Below are positions 16,275-23,836 of a stretch of 64,000 bases of DNA, piece by piece. Numbering within the stretch: position 1 is the first letter of the stretch; the number at the start of each line of letters is the position of its first letter. The translations under genes were made by a program, and so were the position numbers. Source of the DNA: Bog-950 sp964423405 (GTDB lineage: Bacteria > Bacteroidota > Bacteroidia > Chitinophagales > LD1); NCBI GenBank assembly GCA_964423405.1, contig CAYREY010000006.1, forward strand, positions 39,981-103,980. Direction: 5' to 3'. The notes beneath the pieces were generated by a model. That model worked only from the letters and a program-made list of their open reading frames with translations. It had not been told where the DNA came from and made no database searches.

Positions 16275-16784
16275 TTATATGATTTCTCCCCGTTTGCCCA
16301 GCTCTACAGCCTCCAAATTTTCTATTTTGCCGTTGTTGAGGGTAAAGCGCAGTACGGTTTTAACTTTATGAAAACCCTGTACCCCTGCAGCACCCGGGTT
16401 CATAGCCAGCATGTTATTGTATTTAGGGTCGCGCATTACCTTTAAAATATGCGAGTGGCCACAAATAAAAATATCGGGCTTTACCTCCTCTATTTTCCGG
16501 CGGGCTTTGGGCTCGTAGTTGCCGGGGTAACCACCAATATGGGTTATCAGTATTTTAAGTCCTTCACGCTCCAGTTCCAGGTTAAGGGGGTAGTCTATAC
16601 GTATCTCGCGGCCATCTATATTGCCAAAAACAGCGTAAAACGGCTTAAATGCTTTCAATTGTTCACATAATTCGAGGGTGCCAAGGTCGCCGGCGTGCCA
16701 AATTTCGTCCACATCTTTAAATACTTCGAACACTTTTTTGTCGAGGTAGCCGTGGGTATCGCTAATCAGGCCTATTTTTATCAC
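16275..16784 (-). CDS. YfcE/MJ0936-type metallophosphoesterase
   Basis: A 169-residue calcineurin-like phosphodiesterase with the full set of metal-binding motifs: DTH (9-11), GD (32-33), GN (54-55), H82 and GHSH (109-112). Family members such as YfcE hydrolyse small phosphodiesters in vitro and are dimetal enzymes; the cell substrate is not known. Translation starts at a GTG (MIKIGLISDTHG), the only start that keeps the first beta strand. A TTAATTTGC box close to the -7 consensus lies just upstream. It is divergent from the urea-transporter fusion gene. Confidence 0.87.
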   Translation of the reverse strand: MIKIGLISDTHGYLDKKVFEVFKDVDEIWHAGDLGTLELCEQLKAFKPFYAVFGNIDGREIRIDYPLNLELEREGLKILITHIGGYPGNYEPKARRKIEEVKPDIFICGHSHILKVMRDPKYNNMLAMNPGAAGVQGFHKVKTVLRFTLNNGKIENLEAVELGKRGEII

Positions 16785-16881
16785 AAGGGCAAATTAAATG
16801 GTTTTGATTAACTAAATGATATGGTTAAACTGTGGCCGCTTATTTTAGTCGTACCAAACAACACAGAAACCCACCGGCTGG

Positions 16882-18796
16882 TTGTGCAAACAGAATCATT
16901 GTATTTATTTGCATACCAACCGGCAATACCGAATTACCTTGAAACTGACCCAACACCACGAGTTCAGGTTTTACAGCGATAGCATTATTAATAGCTATTC
17001 GCAAATGTTTTTTTCCGATAACCGGGTGTTTGCTTATCTTATCCTGTTAGCCTCTTTTATCAATCCCTATTCGGGTTTTGCGGGCTTGTTTTCAATAGTG
17101 GTATCGGTAGTGTTTTCGCGCTGGCTGGGGTTCGACCCTGCTTTTATACGCAGTGGTAGTTATTCCAGCAATCCGCTAATGGTGGGTTTGGTAATGGGGC
17201 TGTTTTACAGTTTCAGTATTAAGTTTTTTGTAATACTGCTGGTGGTTACACTTTTTTGCACGGTGCTGGTAAAGGCTATTGCCGTGTTGTTTACCAAATA
17301 CAGTTTACCGGTGCTGGGCTTTCCATACCTGCTTACTATCTGGGCGTTGTTTCTGGCGTTGCGCACCAGTACCGAACTGGCACTAAACGGTAGCGGCCTT
17401 TACCTGCAAAACGAACTGTACTCCATTGGTGGTTTAAAGTTGGTGCAGTTTTACCAGTGGATGGACAACCTGCCCCTACCACGTGTGGTAGATGCTTACT
17501 TTAAATCGCTGGGGGCTATTTATTTTCAATACAACATATTGTCGGGTTTTATTATTGCCATCGGGTTACTTATTTACTCGCGCATAGCATTTACACTTTC
17601 GGTTATTGGCTTTGCATCGGGTTACTTTTTCTTTCAGTATATGAATGGTACTGCCGAAACGCTCAACTACAACTTTATAGGTTTTAACTACATACTGGCA
17701 TCCATCTCTATAGGTGGTTTTTATCTTATACCATCAAAAAAATCGTATCTGCTGGTGTTGCTGGTGGCGCCGGTTATAGCAGTGTTACATTCGGCGCTGG
17801 GTACGTTAATGGGTACTTTGCAGTTGCCAATTTACTCGCTGCCGTTTAACCTGGTGCTGATAGTATTGTTGCTTACGTTAAAGTACCGCAGCTTTCCCAA
17901 TAAGCTGGAGCTGGTTTGGTATCAGCAGTTTTCGCCAGAGAAAAACCTGTACAAGCACAAAAACAATATTGAGCGTTTTAGTAATCAAAGCTACTTCCAT
18001 ATCCACCTGCCATTTTTTGGCGAGTGGTATGTATCGCAGGGGTACGATGGCGGCATTACCCACCTGGGCGAATGGAAAGAAGCGCTTGATTTTGTAGTAA
18101 CCGATGATATGAAGAAAACCTTCCGGTTGCCCGGTACTACCGTAAACGATTTTTACTGCTATAACGCACCGGTGCTGGCACCTGCCCCCGGCTATGTGTA
18201 TAATATTATTGATGAGGTAGATGATAACCCGGTGGGTGGTATGGATGTAATAAACAACTGGGGCAATACCATTATTATAAAGCATAGCGATTACCTGTAC
18301 TCTAAANNNNNNNNNNNNNNNNNNNNNNNNNNNNNNNNNNNNNNNNNNNNNNNNNNNNNNNNNNNNNNNNNNNNNNNNNNNNNNNNNNNNNNNNNNNNNN
18401 NNNNNNCATTACTTTACCGAGTTTACCGGCGACCGCAGCTCGCTGCTATGGCATTTTTATATTGGTGCCCGCAAAATACTGCTGGGCTACTATACCGATT
18501 TAACTCTGCACGATGTGCTGCCTATGACCGGTTTCTACTCGGGTGTTTCAACCTTTGTGCAGGATTTTGCAGCGCCGTTTACTATTTACCTGAAAGGCAA
18601 TTACCAATCGAGGTTTACCGGTATAGACGATGCCAATTACCCTAAGCAGCTTACTATTGCCAGCACGGCACAGGTAAACTCTGGCAGCACAGTGCTTAAG
18701 CAAATGAATTTTGAATTTGAGATAGCTAAAAACCGCATACAGATGTTTAAGGCTACCAGCGGAAATAAAACCATAACAGCTACATGTATAGATTAG
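16882..18796 (+). CDS. Urea transporter fused to M23 peptidase domain (interrupted by a real gap)
   Basis: Residues ~35-335 form a polytopic urea-transporter domain (NSYSQMFFSDNRVF start, YSSNPLMVGLVMGLFYSF, LPVLGFPYLLTIW repeats, a second similar half). After ~40 residues an M23 metallopeptidase domain begins (GEWYVSQGYDGGITHLGEWKEALDF) with the first zinc ligands H394 and D403. The 100-N gap at 18307-18406 removes the rest of the M23 core, including the expected HxH. Downstream an open frame (18407-18796) continues without its own start and ends TCID, which is taken as the C-terminus of the same protein. No ATG is available before the first TM region: a TTG at 16882 or, more likely, at 16939 is the start. 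The last codons overlap the next gene by 13 nt. Confidence 0.75.
18307..18406. other. Assembly gap (100 N), true sequence missing
   Basis: The flanks do not repeat each other, and the coding frame is different on the two sides (frame 1 before, frame 2 after). The gap must therefore hide real sequence of unknown length inside the urea-transporter/M23 gene. Confidence 0.85.
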
Positions 18797-20013
18797 TACG
18801 ATACATATACTATGGGCTGGTGCTGGTAACGGTTGCCCTGCTGCCGATAGGTGCAGAAGCACAGCAGTTAAACTCATTGGTGGTAGAAGATTCTACCTAT
18901 GCCATGTACCTGCGTGGCGACTGGAAGCAACTGCAACACTATGGCCAGCAAGCACTAAAACAGGGGATAGATTATTACTACCTGCGCGAGAGGATGGGCA
19001 TAGCTTATTATATGCAACAAAAATACCAACTGGCAGCACCTCAGTTTGAGAAGGCCTACCGGTTTAACAGCGGCGATGAGTTAAATAGCGAGTATCTTTT
19101 TTACTCCTATGCATTTGATGGGCGGTATAATGAAGCACTTAAACTAAGCCGCCATTTTTCGCCCGAACTGAGAAAGAAAACCTACACTACCAAACCGGCA
19201 CCCATAAACATCGCCCAGTTTGAGTTTACAGTCAAAGTACCCGAAAGTAAAAGTGTAGGCCTGCCGTTTTATTTTGTTACGGTTGGGCTAAACCACCGTT
19301 TGGGTAAAGGGTTTTCGGCTTTTCATGCCTACTCGTATAGCTCGCAAAAATATACCCGCGGTATTTATCAGGAGCACCGCTACTATCTTTCAGCCAACTT
19401 AACACTGCCTAAAGGGGTTTCTATCAACCCGGCTTTTAGTATGCTTTATAACCACTATACCGATAGTCTTTTTGGTCAGCCCATGCCACCTCAGCGGCCG
19501 CCTTTTCTGGGTACGAGGAAGCATGGCTATTTTTCATTCATCGGGTCGCTGAATGTATCCAAGGTGTTTCCGTATGTGCGTTTAGATATTACCAATGCTT
19601 TCTCTAATCTGGATACCACCTACCAGTTGCAGCATACGCTGGGTATAACCGTATATCCGCTGGCTAATCAGAAATTTTCTATTATGGCTAACGCCATATT
19701 GTACACCGATAACTATTACAAAAGCATAGCTCCGGTGCTACAGGGCGGAATTAAATTTAATGCACCGCAGTTTTTTGCAACCAGTATCGTCTATACCTAT
19801 GCCAACATCTACAATTTTCATTTGTATAACGGTTATTTAGTGCAAAACGGGTACGATTTGCTGCGGCATAATGTGATGGTAATACCTGAGTTTATTATCA
19901 AAAAACGTTATAGCCTGTATGCAATGTATCAGCTTGAGCTTAAAACAACCCGCGAAACAAAAGTGAACTATTTATCGCACGGTATTTCATTTGGAACCAA
20001 ACTCAGATTTTAA
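18784..20013 (+). CDS. Exported TPR protein with outer-membrane beta-barrel
   Basis: This 409-residue protein has a signal peptide (hydrophobic core GLVLVTVALLPIGA, cleavage after AEA near 26). Two or three TPR-like helices follow (residues ~40-125: YLRGDWKQLQHYGQQALKQ, YYMQQKYQLAAPQFEKAY, YNEALKLS). The remainder is rich in alternating aromatic strands and ends in a terminal Phe (SHGISFGTKLRF), as outer-membrane barrels do. It overlaps the urea-transporter/M23 gene and is followed after 12 nt by a TPR gene, so the three are likely translated together. The function is unknown; the arrangement loosely resembles YaiO-type TPR-barrel proteins. Confidence 0.7.
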   Translation: MYRLVRYIYYGLVLVTVALLPIGAEAQQLNSLVVEDSTYAMYLRGDWKQLQHYGQQALKQGIDYYYLRERMGIAYYMQQKYQLAAPQFEKAYRFNSGDELNSEYLFYSYAFDGRYNEALKLSRHFSPELRKKTYTTKPAPINIAQFEFTVKVPESKSVGLPFYFVTVGLNHRLGKGFSAFHAYSYSSQKYTRGIYQEHRYYLSANLTLPKGVSINPAFSMLYNHYTDSLFGQPMPPQRPPFLGTRKHGYFSFIGSLNVSKVFPYVRLDITNAFSNLDTTYQLQHTLGITVYPLANQKFSIMANAILYTDNYYKSIAPVLQGGIKFNAPQFFATSIVYTYANIYNFHLYNGYLVQNGYDLLRHNVMVIPEFIIKKRYSLYAMYQLELKTTRETKVNYLSHGISFGTKLRF

Positions 20014-20025
20014 AATACATTAAGT

Positions 20026-20640
20026 ATGAAACCAACTATCAAACTATTTGCCGCAGCTATGTTTCTGTTTATTTCGGCTACCGGCTTTGCCCAATCAAAC
20101 CTCGAAACTGTATTCTCTAATTCGTACGTAGCAGAAAAAAACGGCAAGTACACCGATGGTATCAAGGCACTAAAAGATGTGTACGATGAAAAGAATTACG
20201 AGATAAACATGCGCCTGGGTTACCTGCACTATATGGCAGGTTTGTTTACAGAGGCTACTACTTATTACGAGCGTGCTATATCGCTGATGCCATACTCTTT
20301 AGAAGCTAAGTTTGGCTATGTGCTGCCTGCTGCTGCATTGGGCAATTGGGATAAAGTAATGAACCAATACCTTGAAATAGTGAAAATAGACCCACAGAAT
20401 ACCAAGGCCAATTACCGGTTGGGTTCTATTTACTATGGTCGTAAGGATTATACCAATGCGCTTAAGCATTTGGAGAAAGTGGTAAACCTGTATCCGTTTG
20501 ATTACGATGGCCTGATACTATACGCCTGGACCAACCTGCAGTTGGGTAAAACCAAAGAGGCAAAACTACTATTCGAGAAAGTACTGTGGCTATCGCCGCG
20601 CGATAAATCGGCGCTGGAAGGGCTTAGCTATATCAAGTAG
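20026..20640 (+). CDS. Exported TPR protein
   Basis: This 204-residue protein starts with a signal peptide (MKPTIKLFAAAMFLFISATGFA). It contains about four tetratricopeptide repeats: GIKALKDVYDEKNYEINMRLGYLHYMAG, EATTYYERAISLMPYSLEAKFG, NWDKVMNQYLEIVKIDPQNTKANYRLGSIYYG and DYTNALKHLEKVVNLYPFDYDGLILYAW. TPR proteins in the periplasm usually act as scaffolds. Together with the TPR-barrel protein and the transporter-peptidase fusion it may form an envelope complex. The link to urea transport or wall turnover is an inference from gene order only. Confidence 0.8.
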   Translation: MKPTIKLFAAAMFLFISATGFAQSNLETVFSNSYVAEKNGKYTDGIKALKDVYDEKNYEINMRLGYLHYMAGLFTEATTYYERAISLMPYSLEAKFGYVLPAAALGNWDKVMNQYLEIVKIDPQNTKANYRLGSIYYGRKDYTNALKHLEKVVNLYPFDYDGLILYAWTNLQLGKTKEAKLLFEKVLWLSPRDKSALEGLSYIK

Positions 20641-20705
20641 TCTTTTAAAATTCTTTAAGAACACCGGTTTGTCTGCTCTTTAATAAACCTGTATAATTGC
20701 CGTAA

Positions 20706-21551
20706 ATGGCATTACCCATGAAACAGACATTTATACTGCTTTTTGTGCTGGCAAGTGTAGCCTGCTATGCGCAAAAAACAAAAGCCCCCAAACGCGCACC
20801 TATTGATACTACTAAGTTTGTACTGGTAGAGGGTGGTACCTTTAAAATGGGTACCGACAAAGCTGTAGAAATACACGAAGGTCCGGTGCACGATGTAACC
20901 GTTAAAAGTTTTTACCTGGCTAAAACTGAGGTGACCTTTGATGATATTGATAAATGGCTGGCCGATACCAAACGCGATACCGGCGCAGTCCCCAGCCTTA
21001 ACTGGGGCCGTGGTAAAATGGCGGCACACATGACCAGCTGGCGCACGGCTGTAGAATACTGTAACTGGCTGAGCGAAAAGGAGAAGCTATCTAAATGCTA
21101 CCTTATTAACGGCAAAGAAGTAACCTACCTGGATACTGCGAAGGGCTATCGCCTGCCTACGGAGGCGGAGTGGGAGTTTGCTGCCCGTGGTGGCAACAAG
21201 GCAAAAGGCACCCTTTTTGCCGGTAGCGATAATGTAGATGAAGTAGCCTGGTACAAAGCCAACAGCAGCGAAGCCCCCCACCAGGTGGCTCAAAAGAAAC
21301 CCAATGAACTGGGCTTGTACGATATGAATGGTAACCTGTGGGAGTGGGTTTGGGATTTATACGATACCTATTATTATAAATATTCGGAGAAAAGCGACCC
21401 GAAAGGCCCTGCAACCGGCGATTACCACGTAACCCGTGGTGGTGCCTGGTATAATTACCCCAACTACACTACCATATACACCCGCCAGTATAATTCGCCC
21501 GATTTCAGGCAGAATAGTGTGGGTTTCAGGGTGGCGCGTACGTACTACTAA
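20706..21551 (+). CDS. Exported formylglycine-generating-enzyme (SUMF1) family protein
   Basis: A 281-residue protein with a signal peptide and one FGE-sulfatase/SUMF1 domain: FVLVEGGTFKMGTD at the start, TKTEVTFDDI-like segment, SWRTAVEYCNWLSEKEK, GYRLPTEAEWEFAARGG, PNELGLYDMNGNLWEWVWD and the end RGGAWYNYP...NSVGFRVAR. Many bacterial members lack formylglycine activity and act as binding or structural proteins, as in GldJ/GldK-type gliding proteins. The Met four codons in (20718) is an alternative start. TATAATTG six bases before 20706 resembles the -7 box. A terminator hairpin follows, ending this four-gene set. Confidence 0.85.
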   Translation: MALPMKQTFILLFVLASVACYAQKTKAPKRAPIDTTKFVLVEGGTFKMGTDKAVEIHEGPVHDVTVKSFYLAKTEVTFDDIDKWLADTKRDTGAVPSLNWGRGKMAAHMTSWRTAVEYCNWLSEKEKLSKCYLINGKEVTYLDTAKGYRLPTEAEWEFAARGGNKAKGTLFAGSDNVDEVAWYKANSSEAPHQVAQKKPNELGLYDMNGNLWEWVWDLYDTYYYKYSEKSDPKGPATGDYHVTRGGAWYNYPNYTTIYTRQYNSPDFRQNSVGFRVARTYY

Positions 21552-21573
21552 AAGTTAAATGAAACACTTTTTT

Positions 21574-21601
21574 GAAAAGCAGAACCTCGGTTCTGCTTTT
21601 C
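21574..21601 (+). terminator. Hairpin terminator after the SUMF1-type gene
   Basis: GAAAAGCAGAACC pairs with GGTTCTGCTTTTC (13 bp) around a very short loop, and T-rich sequence is part of the right arm. Its position shows that the SCO gene begins after it, not at the upstream ATG at 21559. Confidence 0.8.
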
Positions 21602-21624
21602 TGTTATATACTTGCACCGTAATT

Positions 21625-22449
21625 ATGAAAAAAGAGCGCAGGTTCCCCAGTTGGTTAGGCATAGTGCTTATATTGTTTGTACCGGTTTTTGGTGTGTTAT
21701 TTTCCAGTTGGTACATCCCGCAGTTATTTAATCCCAAGCTAAAAATGTCGTTTACCGAGTATATCAACCAGCTGGTATCGGGTAAGCTTAATTATAACAT
21801 GCGCGAAAACCGCCCGCATGCGCCGCGTAAGTTGTTTGCATTGGGCGTTAAGGAACGGACAGATATTGATGGGAGTAAGGTGGTGGACTCGGTTTACCAC
21901 GTAATTCCCAATGGCTATTTCGAAACACAAAGCGGCGATACTATCGAGTTGGATTCACTTCGGGGAAATATATATGTAGCCGATTTCTTTTTTGCTTCGT
22001 GCCCCGGTATTTGCCCTAAAATGAGTAATAGCCTGGAGCGGGTGCAGCAGGCGTTTATTAAAGACCCTAATTTCAAAATAGTATCGTTTACAGTTGACCC
22101 GGAGCGCGATACAGTAAATGTACTGCGCCGCTATGCCAGCGACCACGATGCTGTGGCCGGCAAATGGTATTTTCTGCGTAACAGCAAAGATGTTGTGTTT
22201 AAAACCGCCCGCGATGGTTTTTTCGTAACTGCTAAAGACGATGTGGATGGCGGCCCCGAGGCCTTTGTGCATAGTGAGAAACTGGTTTTGGTAGATCAGA
22301 ATGGTAACATACGCAATTATTACAGCGGTGTAGATAGCCAGTCGGTAAACAAAATGATGGCCGACATCGTTTTATTACTGCGCGAAACTGAAAAGGGATT
22401 TGATTTTAGCGAACAGAAAAAGACAACCAAAAAATTACTGGAAAGATGA
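21625..22449 (+). CDS. SCO1/SenC family copper chaperone
   Basis: A 274-residue protein with an N-terminal membrane anchor (SWLGIVLILFVPVFGVLFSSWYI) and a thioredoxin-like periplasmic domain. The copper ligands are present: C126-P-G-I-C130 in FASCPGICPKM and H216 in AFVHSEKLV. SCO proteins deliver copper to the CuA site of cytochrome oxidase or act as thiol reductases. The start was placed at 21625 because the upstream ATG (21559) would translate a terminator hairpin. The next gene (DUF420) overlaps it by 4 nt, which fits a cytochrome-oxidase assembly cluster, although the oxidase genes themselves are not in the window. Confidence 0.92.
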   Translation: MKKERRFPSWLGIVLILFVPVFGVLFSSWYIPQLFNPKLKMSFTEYINQLVSGKLNYNMRENRPHAPRKLFALGVKERTDIDGSKVVDSVYHVIPNGYFETQSGDTIELDSLRGNIYVADFFFASCPGICPKMSNSLERVQQAFIKDPNFKIVSFTVDPERDTVNVLRRYASDHDAVAGKWYFLRNSKDVVFKTARDGFFVTAKDDVDGGPEAFVHSEKLVLVDQNGNIRNYYSGVDSQSVNKMMADIVLLLRETEKGFDFSEQKKTTKKLLER

Positions 22450-23003
22450 GTTATCCTAAAGCATTAATAGCCAAAAATGATACCACCGTACAATGGATAA
22501 TAGGTGTATTGTCTGTGGTAGTGTTTGCTGTAGTGGCAGCCCTGCCTAAGATACACATAGGCGTGCAATTGCCCTTCGATGCGCACATATTTGCCACTAT
22601 CAATGCCTGTATCAACTCGGTAGTATCGGTACTACTGGTGTTGGGTTATGTGTTGGTACGCCAGAAAAACTACGAGGCACATAAGAATGTAATGTTTGTA
22701 GCCATAGGTCTATCGGCGGGCTTTTTGGTAACCTACATAGCGCACCACTTGTTTGCCGGCGAAACCAAATTTGGTGGTGAGGGCGCTATCCGCACTATTT
22801 ACCTGGTGTTGCTGGCATCGCACATTATACTGGCGGCTATTATACTGCCGGTAATATTGTTTACGGCTTACCGCAGCCTTACCGGCGAGTTTGCCAAGCA
22901 TAAAAAAATAGCCCGTTATACTTTCCCGCTTTGGTTATACGTATCTGTTACCGGGGTAATAGTGTACCTGCTTATATCACCTTATTATACGCCTACCATA
23001 TAG
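22446..23003 (+). CDS. DUF420 membrane protein (oxidase-assembly-like)
   Basis: A 185-residue protein with five predicted membrane helices, including FATINACINSVVSVLLVLGYVLV and VMFVAIGLSAGFLVTYIAHHLF. Conserved histidines lie near membrane borders (DAHIFATINA, HKNVMF, IAHHLFAGETKFGG, LASHIILA), which is the pattern of DUF420. The Staphylococcus DUF420 protein CtaM is needed for maturation of haem-copper oxidases; equivalence here is inferred from family and from the adjoining SCO gene. The ATG overlaps the SCO stop codon in the usual ATGA manner, so translation is coupled. Confidence 0.87.
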   Translation: MSYPKALIAKNDTTVQWIIGVLSVVVFAVVAALPKIHIGVQLPFDAHIFATINACINSVVSVLLVLGYVLVRQKNYEAHKNVMFVAIGLSAGFLVTYIAHHLFAGETKFGGEGAIRTIYLVLLASHIILAAIILPVILFTAYRSLTGEFAKHKKIARYTFPLWLYVSVTGVIVYLLISPYYTPTI

Positions 23004-23008
23004 TTTAT

Positions 23009-23016
23009 TAATTTTG
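23009..23016 (+). promoter_or_regulatory. Bacteroidota -7 box (TAATTTTG), 4 nt from ATG
   Basis: TAATTTTG is an exact match to TAnnTTTG and ends four bases before the ATG at 23021. No good -33 element is seen at the right distance. It could give the small CSMC gene its own nearly leaderless transcript besides read-through from DUF420. Confidence 0.55.
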
Positions 23017-23020
23017 TTGT

Positions 23021-23263
23021 ATGAAACGGTTGTTCATCATTTTAACGGTACTGTTTTTAGCTATGGCTGTAAGCCCTGAACTAAGTGCGCAATGCTCTAT
23101 GTGTCAGGCTACTGCCGAAACTTCTCGCGATGCGGGTTCATCAAACTCTGATGGTATAAACCAGGGGGTGATGTACCTGTTTTTTACTCCCTATATCATT
23201 ATAGGTACTATTGCCTATTTTTGGTGGAGAGGTCGCAAAAAACAAATTGCAGAAAACAGCTAA
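23021..23263 (+). CDS. Small exported membrane protein with CSMC motif
   Basis: An 80-residue protein with a signal sequence (RLFIILTVLFLAMAVSPELSA), then at once CSMCQATAE, a short Ser/Asn-rich loop, one membrane helix (VMYLFFTPYIIIGTIAYFWW) and a basic end. Similar small proteins with a CxxC just after the signal peptide often follow SCO/DUF420 genes in Bacteroidota. The cysteines could bind copper or undergo redox exchange in oxidase assembly. This is inference from position and motif; no function is established that I can name. The PH-domain gene starts directly after its stop codon. Confidence 0.8.
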   Translation: MKRLFIILTVLFLAMAVSPELSAQCSMCQATAETSRDAGSSNSDGINQGVMYLFFTPYIIIGTIAYFWWRGRKKQIAENS

Positions 23264-23743
23264 ATGAAATTCAAGGCAACGGCCAGCAATACTGTAAAGG
23301 TTATTACCACCATATCATTTTTGCTGGTTCCGGTAGCTGTATACACTATTATCACTACTCCCGAGCTAACTACAGCCTACCGGGCAGTACTTATTACCAC
23401 TTTTGTGGGTTTGTTGGTGGCTACCTACCTGTTTAGTATAACAGGTTACACGGTAGAGGCTGATATGGTTATTATCAATAGGCCGCTTTATAATGTTAAA
23501 ATTAAGCGCAGCGATATTACTGAGCACCGCGTGTTAACCGACGAGGAAATGAAATGGAGTATCCGCACTTTTGGGGTGGGTGGCCTGTTTGGTTACCAGG
23601 GGCGCTTTACCAACAGCAACATTGGCCCTATGACCTGGTACGCTACCCGCCGCAGTAATTATGTGCTGCTGGTGGCCGGGGGCAAAAAAACAGTACTTAC
23701 ACCCGATGAGCCTGAGGCATTTATAGCGGCTTTGGGCAATTAA
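23264..23743 (+). CDS. Membrane-anchored bacterial PH-domain protein
   Basis: A 159-residue protein with two N-terminal membrane helices (VITTISFLLVPVAVYTII and VLITTFVGLLVATYLFSI). A small beta domain follows (YTVEADMVIINRPLYNVKIKRSDITEHRVL ... GGLFGYQGRFTNSNIGPMTWYATRRSNYVLLVAGGKKTVLTPDEPEAFIAAL) with the order and closing 'TPDEPEAFI' segment of bacterial PH-like domains. The role is unknown. It abuts the stop codon of the CSMC gene and is the last gene of this run; no clear terminator hairpin is seen after it. Confidence 0.75.
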   Translation: MKFKATASNTVKVITTISFLLVPVAVYTIITTPELTTAYRAVLITTFVGLLVATYLFSITGYTVEADMVIINRPLYNVKIKRSDITEHRVLTDEEMKWSIRTFGVGGLFGYQGRFTNSNIGPMTWYATRRSNYVLLVAGGKKTVLTPDEPEAFIAALGN

Positions 23744-23836
23744 ACCACAACTTTTCCACAACGGGTTTCTTTTTACGGTTCCGGCAAGCCTGTTTAGGGC
23801 CATTCGGGGTTATATTCGCACCATACACTATAGGCT

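Noticed and set aside
21559..21624. Upstream ATG for the SCO gene (22 extra residues)
   Set aside because: It would translate the terminator hairpin at 21574-21601, and the extra residues precede a normal membrane anchor start.
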